Positions 7,866 to 15,207 of a stretch of 64,000 nt of DNA are shown here, one piece after another. Each line of letters opens with the position of its first letter. The first letter of the stretch is position 1. The notes under the pieces were generated by a model. The model worked only from the letters and a program-made list of their open reading frames with translations, did no database searches and was not told the origin of the DNA. The translations under genes and the position numbers were made by a program. The DNA comes from Bacilli bacterium. Its GTDB lineage: Bacteria > Bacillota_I > Bacilli_A > RFN20 > CAG-826. Location: positions 1-64,000 of the forward strand of contig JAGCDH010000001.1 of the NCBI GenBank assembly GCA_017651165.1, written 5' to 3'.

Positions 7866-8933
7866 ATGGCTTTCAAAAGAGGTTTTTGTACACATTGTAA
7901 AGGTGATGAAAGAAACCGCATCTTCGCAGTCAACAAAGAAGCGGATGTTTGCTATTGCCCAAACTGTACAGCGGCAATGAAGCCAAAAGATGCAATCAAT
8001 AATTATAGTTGGTTGATCTCTTATCACTTAAAGAAAGCTTCAAAGGCTTTGTTTGAGACTACTGAATACCTATTAGCCTATCAAACCTTTGCCCATATTA
8101 TCGATTTAGATGATTCAGTGAAAGTAGCGTACTTTGGTCGTCTCCTTTCCCTTGTTTATTTATCAACTTTAAGAACGAGCAAAATTAGTTTTGCCTTATT
8201 GCTCCATCGTCAACAATCTAAGCAATATCACTACTTAGAATACTCTAAAGAGTACTTTAATTTCTTATGGCTCCTTCTCGATGCCTTAGAACGCTACGAA
8301 GCGAGAATGAAAAAGCGCATTACTTCTCATGATGTGTTTTATGAAGAAGACTGTATCAAACTATATTTGAAACGCGTTGATGAAATAAGAAAGTATCGTG
8401 AGTATATTTTGGAAGAAGCAAACTTCTTTGTTAATTCCAATAAGGAACAATTCAAAGCTATTATCGAACGCATTGAAAAGAGTGAAGATAACTATAACGC
8501 CGTCTTCCAACAAAGATTTGTCGCTGGTGATGGCGGGAGTTATTTGTTCGAAGAATTCGACGCAAATGGTAATCCGTTAGTTAACTTACAAGCGAACATT
8601 CCTTTACAGAGCGTGCATCATATTCAACCTGCCAGTTTAGCACCAAAAGACAAGAATGTTTCTTATATCAAAGACGAGATCTTCTTAAACAACTTGCCAC
8701 TCTTTAGATTGGTGACATTAAGCGTGCCTGTGGCGATTATTTTGCTTGCAGCAGTGGTAACTGGAATGATTCTTTCGATCTTCATTCCTAGCACAACAGT
8801 CAAATTATTAATCTATATTGTTAGTGCGATGATGCTACCAATGTCAATGGTGCTCATTATCCTACACTTTTCTTGGAAAAATAGACTTAAAAAGAAGTAT
8901 TATAACGGCACAAATCCGTTTATCTTCAAATAG
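7866..8933 (+). CDS. Zinc-ribbon protein with C-terminal membrane hairpin, unknown function
   Basis: 355 residues. The N-terminus has a probable zinc site CTHC...CYCPNC (residues ~8-37). Residues 50-230 look alpha-helical and charged (YLLAYQTFAHIIDLDD, RYEARMKKRITSHD), possibly TPR-like at the start. Two hydrophobic segments near residues 280-305 and 312-335 end in a short basic tail (SWKNRLKKKYYNGT), so the soluble part should be cytoplasmic. I do not recognise the family. The 3' end overlaps the convergent rdgB by 34 bases. It resembles the proteins at 1189-2595 and 14316-15113 only in pairing a zinc ribbon with membrane helices. Confidence 0.8.
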   Translation: MAFKRGFCTHCKGDERNRIFAVNKEADVCYCPNCTAAMKPKDAINNYSWLISYHLKKASKALFETTEYLLAYQTFAHIIDLDDSVKVAYFGRLLSLVYLSTLRTSKISFALLLHRQQSKQYHYLEYSKEYFNFLWLLLDALERYEARMKKRITSHDVFYEEDCIKLYLKRVDEIRKYREYILEEANFFVNSNKEQFKAIIERIEKSEDNYNAVFQQRFVAGDGGSYLFEEFDANGNPLVNLQANIPLQSVHHIQPASLAPKDKNVSYIKDEIFLNNLPLFRLVTLSVPVAIILLAAVVTGMILSIFIPSTTVKLLIYIVSAMMLPMSMVLIILHFSWKNRLKKKYYNGTNPFIFK

Positions 8934-9502
8934 GTCAAAAGTTTATTTAGTGCTTTAGCGCGGTGACTAACCGCGTTTTTATTATTTTGCATCAAAGCAA
9001 AGCATTCGCCAGTTTCTTTGCTAATAAAAATTGGGTCATAGCCAAAACCACCTTCACCCATTTTTTGATTGGCAATAGTTCCTGGGGCAATACCTTCAAA
9101 TAGGCGTGGTTCTTTTTCAACGTTAAGCAAAACGATATCACAAACGAATCTGGCGGAACGATCTTTTTTGTCTTCTAATCTTTTTAAGATTTCTTTAATA
9201 GCGTTATCATGCCCGCCTAATGATTCAGCATAACGCGCACTATGAAGGCCTGGCTCATTATTTAAAGCAGCAATTTCTAAACCTGAATCATCAGAAATGA
9301 TTGGCATAGTGGTGAACTGTTGAACCGCTTTCGCTTTGATTAAAGCGTTCTCTGCATAGGTGCTACCATTCTCTTCAACTGGTGGAAGTTTGATATTAAG
9401 ATCTTTTAAACCATAGACCACAATCTTATGAGGACTTAAGATTTCTCTCACTTCCTTAAGTTTGTGTTGGTTATTTGTTGCAAGAATAATTTCGAAATTC
9501 AT
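8900..9502 (-). CDS. rdgB: XTP/dITP diphosphatase (RdgB/HAM1)
   Basis: 200 residues. It hydrolyses non-canonical purine triphosphates (dITP, XTP) to monophosphates and keeps them out of DNA and RNA. LATNNQHKLKEV at the N-terminus is the family's T/SxNxxK motif. EENGSTYAENALIKAKA, ISDDSGLEIAALNNEPGLHSARYA, GGFGYDPIF and SHRAKAL are all classic HAM1 blocks. Length is typical. The gene lacks a clear ribosome binding site of its own; a five-codon mini-ORF with one ends just ahead (9507-9524). Its 3' end overlaps the convergent gene at 7866-8933. Confidence 0.95.
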   Translation of the reverse strand: MNFEIILATNNQHKLKEVREILSPHKIVVYGLKDLNIKLPPVEENGSTYAENALIKAKAVQQFTTMPIISDDSGLEIAALNNEPGLHSARYAESLGGHDNAIKEILKRLEDKKDRSARFVCDIVLLNVEKEPRLFEGIAPGTIANQKMGEGGFGYDPIFISKETGECFALMQNNKNAVSHRAKALNKLLTYLKINGFVPL

Positions 9503-9506
9503 AATC

Positions 9507-9524
9507 TTACTTATAGTAAATCAT
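9507..9524 (-). other. Five-codon mini-ORF directly ahead of rdgB
   Basis: On the minus strand AAAGGA is followed by ATG ATT TAC TAT AAG TAA, and the rdgB ATG lies four bases beyond that stop. The mini-ORF has the better ribosome binding site, so rdgB may be translated by reinitiation. It could also be chance. Confidence 0.3.
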
Positions 9525-9545
9525 TTTTCCTTTATAATAAAGACA

Positions 9546-10262
9546 ATGAAGAATTTTTTAAAGAAATACAAAGGCTCGATTATTAAAACAATTATCGTTC
9601 TTGTTGCGATTGCTTCAATAGCGGTAGGAGTCTATTTTATTTTGAAAGCTTGTGGTTATACCACAAAAGAAGACTTCTTGGCCTTGCGTGATCGTATTGG
9701 CAGTAATATTTGGTTTTGGTTAATTATCGGCTTTTTACAAGTTATCCAAGTCATCTTCATTCCGATTAATAATCAAATCATTACCATTCCTTGTGCTTTG
9801 GTGTTTAACGATGAGTTATGGAAAGTCTGGCTCACTTCTTGGATTAGCATATGGATTGCCACTTTCATCCTTTATTGGATTGGCAGAAGTGGTGGAAAAT
9901 TCTTACTTAGATGGATTCTCAACGATAAAGAACAAACCGAAAAATGCACAAATTGGCTGAAGCGTGGGTGGTTTTTCTATCCATTAGGCATGCTTTTGCC
10001 ACTTCCTGATGATGTCATTACCACCTTAGCGGGTGCGGCTAAAATGAAAGTTTGGTTTGTGATGCTGTGTGCCTTCTTTACACGTGGCATTGATACCGCT
10101 TGTAGCGTCTATGGTTGGGGCTTCTTGACTAAGTTCTGGTGGGGCTGGGTTCTTCTAGGAATTGGTATTGCTTTATTAATCCTTTTAACTTTCCTCCTTT
10201 GGAAAATCGACAAAAAAAGAGAAAAAGAAGAAAAGCAAAAGCTTCAAGAAGTTAACGAATAA
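9546..10262 (+). CDS. TVP38/TMEM64-family (DedA-like, SNARE-associated) membrane protein
   Basis: 238 residues from ATG 9546; an in-frame ATG at 9462 lies inside rdgB. There is one N-terminal helix, then four or five further hydrophobic segments. The VTT-type core is visible: FIPINNQIITIPCALVF, a glycine-bearing reentrant YWIGRSGGKFLLRWIL and PLGMLLPLPDDVITTLAGAAKM. Family members are thought to act as lipid scramblases or in undecaprenyl-phosphate/lipid recycling, which is knowledge from other members. The C-terminus is a charged Lys/Glu tail. It is divergent from rdgB with 43 bases between the starts. Confidence 0.8.
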   Translation: MKNFLKKYKGSIIKTIIVLVAIASIAVGVYFILKACGYTTKEDFLALRDRIGSNIWFWLIIGFLQVIQVIFIPINNQIITIPCALVFNDELWKVWLTSWISIWIATFILYWIGRSGGKFLLRWILNDKEQTEKCTNWLKRGWFFYPLGMLLPLPDDVITTLAGAAKMKVWFVMLCAFFTRGIDTACSVYGWGFLTKFWWGWVLLGIGIALLILLTFLLWKIDKKREKEEKQKLQEVNE

Positions 10263-10274
10263 TCGTCTTTCTTA

Positions 10275-10310
10275 TTTATATATACGTGAACTTTTTATAT
10301 AATAAGTTCA
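10275..10310 (+). promoter_or_regulatory. Putative promoter with an inverted repeat around its -10 box
   Basis: TTTATA (10275-10280) and a perfect TATAAT (10298-10303) are 17 bases apart. Arms TGAACTT (10287-10293) and AAGTTCA (10304-10310) flank the -10, as a repressor site might. It drives the two-gene unit at 10328-12925. Confidence 0.5.
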
Positions 10311-10327
10311 ATTAGGAGAAAATAGCA

Positions 10328-11647
10328 ATGAAACTTGTGCTCAGAATATTTAACATATTCATTCTTGCGTTATCCGCGGCGGCCATGGTTTGCCTTTTCA
10401 CAGTTCCTACTATTACCTTTAACTCCAATATTGCATTGGATGTTAAAACATTCTCACAATTTGTTCCAACCACAGACTATACCGATTCCTTCGATATCGC
10501 TTACTTACTTGGAACAGATAAGATTGAAGTAGGCATCAGTTTCAAACTTGGCATTGCAGATACAACCAAAGTCATGAATGGTAATCGTGACGTTATTAAT
10601 AACGAACTCATTTCTAAAAACGTTGAAGGTATTGCAGAAACCTTACACGAACCAGTCAATTTAATTACCGACTTCACAATCAGGTCTGTTATCAAAGGGA
10701 TCATCGAAGATGAAGTCACAACGCAAATTCAAAATATTATCACTGATAATTCTCTTCCTTATACCGCCGCTGATATTAAAAGCGAAGTTGGCATGGATGA
10801 GACTTATTTCAAAGATCTCTCACATTTACTTTATGATTCTGCTAGTGAAGTGGGTGCCACAGTTGATTCTGTGACCAATGTCTTATTCGACCAAATCGAT
10901 GAAGCTTTATCGGAAATCGATTATGCGATGGAAGATTTTGATAAATCAGGTTTTGGTGAAGAAAACAAAACCGCGATTAAGAATGACCTCTCATCAGTTT
11001 TGACTGATTTAAAACTCATTAATAGCGATAACACCCTAAAGCAAATCAATCAAATTTCATATATCTATTTATCTGACTATTTAAAAACCGAATTATCTAG
11101 TTCAATAGCGGATCCAGCTGAACTTGAGCAAAAAACCGCTGAAACTACTCCTGATTATGCCGACCGTTTATTAGGTCTTTATGTTTTAAATCAAACACCA
11201 GCGGTCGTTTATCAAGTGATTGGCTATGTAGCGTTAGGATTATTCATTGGCTTATTCGTCTTCGCTGCTCTTTGGCTAATCCTCTTTGTTTTCACATTAA
11301 TTAGAACTCTTTCTAAGAACAAACCTTGGACATTCTTTGGCCCTTGGTTCTGGGTCTTTGGTTCTTTGCAAATCGTCCTTGGTATTGGCCTATTAGTGGT
11401 GGGCAAGTTCGTCTTACCAACCATTAATTTAGGTATGACTGGTATTCCAATAAAGAGCATTGCCTTAGCCACAAGAACATATGCTTTATTCCCATCCATG
11501 ATTTTCATTATCTGTATCTTCGTTGGTATTGCCTATGCCATTATTAAAGGCATTGTCAAACGCCAAATGAGAAACCAACAAAACTATGATGGTGGTAATA
11601 ATTACGACGGTGGTTATAACAATAGTTATAACGGTTACAACGGATAG
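10328..11647 (+). CDS. Membrane protein with large extracytoplasmic domain and Asn/Gly/Tyr-rich tail, unknown function
   Basis: 439 residues. One N-terminal hydrophobic helix (about 5-27, uncleaved or signal-anchor) is followed by about 270 polar residues, mostly helical and acidic (for example MEDFDKSGFGEENKTAIKND). Three hydrophobic segments follow around 297-325, 338-362 and 388-412. The last 25 residues are repeats of NYDGG and NSYNGYNG. AGGAGA precedes the ATG. It is followed after 12 bases by a lipoprotein esterase with its own AGGAGG, so the pair is probably one transcript. No family recognised; the polar middle is predicted to lie outside the cell. Confidence 0.75.
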   Translation: MKLVLRIFNIFILALSAAAMVCLFTVPTITFNSNIALDVKTFSQFVPTTDYTDSFDIAYLLGTDKIEVGISFKLGIADTTKVMNGNRDVINNELISKNVEGIAETLHEPVNLITDFTIRSVIKGIIEDEVTTQIQNIITDNSLPYTAADIKSEVGMDETYFKDLSHLLYDSASEVGATVDSVTNVLFDQIDEALSEIDYAMEDFDKSGFGEENKTAIKNDLSSVLTDLKLINSDNTLKQINQISYIYLSDYLKTELSSSIADPAELEQKTAETTPDYADRLLGLYVLNQTPAVVYQVIGYVALGLFIGLFVFAALWLILFVFTLIRTLSKNKPWTFFGPWFWVFGSLQIVLGIGLLVVGKFVLPTINLGMTGIPIKSIALATRTYALFPSMIFIICIFVGIAYAIIKGIVKRQMRNQQNYDGGNNYDGGYNNSYNGYNG

Positions 11648-11659
11648 GAGGAATTAACA

Positions 11660-12925
11660 ATGAAGAAAAGATTTTTATTAACAGTGCTTCTCCTTGGTGG
11701 TTTCTTATCACTATCAAGTTGTAGTCTATTAAATGACGATGATATCGCCATTAATAATTCTTATAACCCACCTGCAGATTCAATTCCAGCTGATGCCGTC
11801 GTAGCTGGTGGTGTCGTTGGCCAAAGAATCGAAGAAACACCAAACTCATATTGCTTTAAAAACGTTCCTTATGGCGTGAATAATAAGATCACTAATACTT
11901 ATAAAGCTGGTGGCGCTAACGCTAATGAATTCAACGTTAATGGTGGTCAAGATTATGACGCCACTAAAGTGAGAAATAACTATGACTTATATGTCCCAGA
12001 TAGCGCCAAAAGAAACGACAAACATATCGTGATGCTTTTCGTTCATGGTGGTGCTTGGGTCAGTGGTGCGAAGAGTGATGTTAACCCATACGTGCATGAA
12101 TTTGCTAACAAAGGTTACATTACCGCCACAGTCAAATACACCTTATTAAGAAGATCAATGGATGATAATACATTATCAATCTTCCGTGATTTAGACGAGA
12201 TTGATGCCTGTGTTACTTCTTTAAAGTCCGTTTTAAATGATTTAGAATTCGATACCACAAAGACAAAGTTTGTCATTGGTGGTGCTTCTAGTGGTGCCCA
12301 TTTAGCCATGCTTTATTCCTATTCAAGAGGCAACAAAGGCGCTTTCAAACCTGACCTAGTCATTAACGCTGTTGGACCAGTTGATATTAAACCTGATAAC
12401 TGGAAAGAATTCGTTGATGATTCTGAATCAGTCTTAAACGCTGGCATTACCGCTTCCGCGATTAATACACAACGCACAAATGGTAATTTAAGCGCTCTTC
12501 CAATCGCTGGTGATAGTGTTGTTTGGAATGATTTCCAAACCATGAGAATCGCTAATGGCATGTGTGGTATTCCATATTCCACATCCGACATCCAAGCTTC
12601 ATCCACCAATGGTTCGACCATCAATAATCCAAATGCTGCATCAAATGCCATGACCAAAAATGGTGGTGGTGAAGATCAACTTTCAGTCACGTACTGGATG
12701 AGTTCCACCAATAAGATTCCAATGGTTTGTGCTTATGCTGGTAAAGATAGCATCGTTGGTGTGGCTCAATTTGCTAAGCTTGAAGAATCTTTGATCGCTA
12801 ATGGAACTCAATACGATTTTGTCTATTTCAAGAATAGTGATCACATGGACATTTCTAAAGAAAAAGACGAAACTGCTTATAATTCATTCATTAGTAAGAT
12901 TGAGGCAAAGTGCCAAGCGCTTTAA
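11660..12925 (+). CDS. Lipoprotein alpha/beta hydrolase (esterase/lipase, BD-FAE/Abhydrolase_3-like)
   Basis: 421 residues. The signal peptide MKKRFLLTVLLLGGFLSLSSC carries a lipobox (LSSC) for diacylglycerol attachment at Cys21, followed by a short Asn/Asp-rich spacer. HGGAWVSG is the oxyanion-hole HGG motif, GGASSGAHLAM is the nucleophile elbow with GxSxG, and NSDHMDIS near the end supplies the likely catalytic His; the acid is probably the Asp of AGKDSIVG. This set fits surface esterases that remove acyl or feruloyl groups from polysaccharides, but the substrate is not visible. AGGAGG precedes the ATG. A strong terminator follows. Confidence 0.85.
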   Translation: MKKRFLLTVLLLGGFLSLSSCSLLNDDDIAINNSYNPPADSIPADAVVAGGVVGQRIEETPNSYCFKNVPYGVNNKITNTYKAGGANANEFNVNGGQDYDATKVRNNYDLYVPDSAKRNDKHIVMLFVHGGAWVSGAKSDVNPYVHEFANKGYITATVKYTLLRRSMDDNTLSIFRDLDEIDACVTSLKSVLNDLEFDTTKTKFVIGGASSGAHLAMLYSYSRGNKGAFKPDLVINAVGPVDIKPDNWKEFVDDSESVLNAGITASAINTQRTNGNLSALPIAGDSVVWNDFQTMRIANGMCGIPYSTSDIQASSTNGSTINNPNAASNAMTKNGGGEDQLSVTYWMSSTNKIPMVCAYAGKDSIVGVAQFAKLEESLIANGTQYDFVYFKNSDHMDISKEKDETAYNSFISKIEAKCQAL

Positions 12926-12943
12926 TCGATAATTAAACAAAAT

Positions 12944-12970
12944 AAAACAGCGGATTTCCGCTGTTTTTTT
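12944..12970 (+). terminator. Rho-independent terminator
   Basis: Near-perfect stem AAAACAGCGGA (12944-12954) / TCCGCTGTTTT (12957-12967) with a two-base apex and a T run, after the esterase gene. The opposite-strand tRNA gene begins just beyond. Confidence 0.9.
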
Positions 12971-12975
12971 CTACC

Positions 12976-13049
12976 TGGAGCAAGTGACGGGAATCGAACC
13001 CGCATAATCAGCTTGGAAGGCTGATGTTCTACCACTGAACTACACTTGC
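12976..13049 (-). tRNA. tRNA-Gly (anticodon TCC)
   Basis: 74 nt including encoded CCA. Acceptor arms GCAAGTG/CACTTGC pair fully, discriminator T, D-stem GTTC/GAAC, anticodon stem TCAGC/GCTGA with loop CTTCCAA (anticodon TCC, reads GGA and probably other GGN), and T-arm GCGGG-TTCGATT-CCCGT with one G:U pair. The variable loop is four bases. It lies downstream of the trxA operon on the same strand. Confidence 0.97.
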
Positions 13050-13098
13050 AGTGCGGTAATGATTATATATCACCACCAGCACAAAGTTCAATAAATTG

Positions 13099-13404
13099 TT
13101 ATTGATTAATAAAGGCTAAGAGTTGGTTTTTATTTTGATAGCCCATTCTTGTTTCAACGCGTTGACCGTTTTTGAAAAGCATAAGTGTTGGAATCGCTTG
13201 TACGCCATAACGAACCGCTAATTCACTAACTTCATCGACATCGATTTTAAGGATGTTAATATCTGGGTTTTCTTCCGCGACTTCTTCTAAGACTGGAGAA
13301 AGCATTTTGCATGGTCCACACCAGGTGGCAAAGAAGTCCACTAAGACGGTACCTTCTTTAATTGCTTCTTCGTATTCAGCGACATTATTAATATGTTTTA
13401 ACAT
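13099..13404 (-). CDS. trxA: Thioredoxin
   Basis: 101 residues. It is the cytoplasmic dithiol reductant for ribonucleotide reductase and other enzymes. The active site WCGPC sits in FFATWCGPCKMLSPV (around residue 30), the cis-proline loop is AIPTLMLF, and DVDEVSELAVRYGV is the usual helix before it. Length is typical. AGGAGG precedes the ATG. It lies 11 bases after the TraX-like gene on the same strand, so it probably ends a CPBP-TraX-trxA transcript. Confidence 0.97.
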   Translation of the reverse strand: MLKHINNVAEYEEAIKEGTVLVDFFATWCGPCKMLSPVLEEVAEENPDINILKIDVDEVSELAVRYGVQAIPTLMLFKNGQRVETRMGYQNKNQLLAFINQ

Positions 13405-13415
13405 AGTTAAACCTC

Positions 13416-14312
13416 CTAGATTAATTCAAAGATAAGAAAGATAATTCCAAGATGGATTGGGTAATAGAGATAACTACCATATTGGAACCACTTTTTATTA
13501 TATCCGCGGTGTCCGTTATAAAGCAAAATAAACGCTCCTGAGAACATCGCGAATAATTGAATCTTAATCATTCTTGCAGTGAATACATCTGGACCCATCA
13601 AATTAGAAATGTAGTAGTAGAGGACACTTGATGCCGCCAGCATTAAAGCAGAGATAATATTAATCGCGTGTCTTTCAATGTTGCTGTCTTTATAGCTTTC
13701 TCTATCAACTCCTGATTGAGAACTTAATAAACCAATATAAAGATCCGCTAATAAACGAGCGACATAGAATAGGATGCATAGTAAAATCGCAAACCATCCG
13801 TATTGTGTTCTAATGAAATACGGGAACCAAAGGACATCTCCATGGCAACGGCAACTTTCATAAGATGAGACAAAGAAAGAAATAATACCGAATGCTAATG
13901 GAAGAATAGCTAATAGTTTCAAATACCACTTTTTCTGTTTTAAACAAAACACAGCAGTAGCGCCTAAAAGTAGGTCAATAAAAATGATGCCTTGATCACG
14001 GATAGTAACGCCTTGATTAATAGCGGGAATGCTCTCATATAAAAGCATACCAAGAGAGATCAAACTAGCCATTATTCCTAAGCGAAGAGCGTACTTTTTA
14101 AAGTTCTTTGTGTGCATCGCACCTTCTGCAATCATGAAACAGAAAAGTGGAAGGGCTAATCGACCAATATGACGGAACACTGCTGCGGTTGTTTCAAACC
14201 CAGCATATCCTTCTAACATATAGCCAATATGGTCAATTGTCATAGTGAGCAAAGCAATGACTTTAAGCCAGAAACTACTAAGTATTAATGGGAATCTACG
14301 TGTATTATCCAT
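13416..14312 (-). CDS. TraX-family membrane protein
   Basis: 298 residues with about eight hydrophobic segments. The TraX signature is clear near the N-terminus: LKVIALLTMTIDHIGYML, then RHIGRLALPLFCFMIAEG and the Tyr/Lys-rich HTKNFKKYALRL. F-plasmid TraX acetylates the pilin N-terminus, but chromosomal homologues in Bacillota have no settled role; an O- or N-acyltransferase activity at the membrane is plausible. The gene sits between a CPBP membrane protein (4 bases upstream) and trxA (11 bases downstream). No conjugation genes are present in the window. Confidence 0.85.
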   Translation of the reverse strand: MDNTRRFPLILSSFWLKVIALLTMTIDHIGYMLEGYAGFETTAAVFRHIGRLALPLFCFMIAEGAMHTKNFKKYALRLGIMASLISLGMLLYESIPAINQGVTIRDQGIIFIDLLLGATAVFCLKQKKWYLKLLAILPLAFGIISFFVSSYESCRCHGDVLWFPYFIRTQYGWFAILLCILFYVARLLADLYIGLLSSQSGVDRESYKDSNIERHAINIISALMLAASSVLYYYISNLMGPDVFTARMIKIQLFAMFSGAFILLYNGHRGYNKKWFQYGSYLYYPIHLGIIFLIFELI

Positions 14313-14315
14313 ATA

Positions 14316-15113
14316 TTAACCAACTAGTATCATGATAAACGCAAAGGTATTATACGCCATATGAGCGGTCATTGAACAGGCGGGACCGCGATGTTCATAA
14401 GCAAGCGTGAGAATAAGACCACTTGTGATATAGGAAGGTAAAGACCATAACTCACCAATCGTGTTTTCTGCAGTAAAATCGAAGTGAATTAAAGCAAAGA
14501 CTATAACGGTGACAGTCATTGCTAAATAAACATTAACTCTTCTTAATAAGGAGTAGAGACCAACTCGATAGGTAAACTCCTCACAAACAGGACCAAAAAA
14601 GCAAAGGATAAAACCTGCTAAAATAGGATAATTTTTACTAATGCTTTCTGCGGCTGCTTGATTAGTGTTATCTCCACCTTTATAAAACTGCGAAACAATG
14701 AATCCGATAATGAGACTTGCGCCAATTAAGGCCACTGTATAAGCAGCCCCAAATATGTAATCAAGAGACCTAGTGTATCGTTTTAAAAATGACTGTCTTC
14801 TCGTGGTCATGGCGATCACCATTAAGCCACCGAACATTAATAAGTAAGTGAAAAACAAAACTAAAACTTGGTTCAATAATTCATCTTTGGATCCTAAAAA
14901 GAAGCTAGTGAAAACTTCTAAAAAGAGCATCCCAGTATAGGCGAAACCGCCTAAAAAGAGGCCAACTTGGGCTATTGGATGAAAAAAGAAGACGTTATTT
15001 AAGACGTTACGACGACCGTATAATTCATTACCTTTATGGCAGATTGGACACTGTTTTAGTGTCGGATCATAATAAGCCTGACAATTAGGACATTTTTTAC
15101 TATTAAGCAACAT
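14316..15113 (-). CDS. CPBP-family intramembrane metalloprotease with N-terminal zinc ribbon
   Basis: 265 residues. Residues 8-25 form a zinc ribbon (CPNCQAYYDPTLKQCPIC). About seven hydrophobic segments follow. Motif 1 of the CPBP (Abi/Rce1) family is visible as EEFTYRVG (EExxxR), and ALIHFDF gives the motif-2 His. Family members cleave membrane-embedded substrates such as prenylated or bacteriocin-related peptides. The zinc ribbon at the cytoplasmic end is an addition to the core fold. It is the first gene of the CPBP-TraX-trxA group and is divergent from the giant gene at 15208. Confidence 0.85.
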   Translation of the reverse strand: MLLNSKKCPNCQAYYDPTLKQCPICHKGNELYGRRNVLNNVFFFHPIAQVGLFLGGFAYTGMLFLEVFTSFFLGSKDELLNQVLVLFFTYLLMFGGLMVIAMTTRRQSFLKRYTRSLDYIFGAAYTVALIGASLIIGFIVSQFYKGGDNTNQAAAESISKNYPILAGFILCFFGPVCEEFTYRVGLYSLLRRVNVYLAMTVTVIVFALIHFDFTAENTIGELWSLPSYITSGLILTLAYEHRGPACSMTAHMAYNTFAFIMILVG

Positions 15114-15207
15114 TTTCTTTTATTCCTAATAAAAAAACTATACACTAAAAACAAGGATAAATGTAGCCATAACTTATTTAGAAAGTTATAAGCATTAGGA
15201 AAACACT

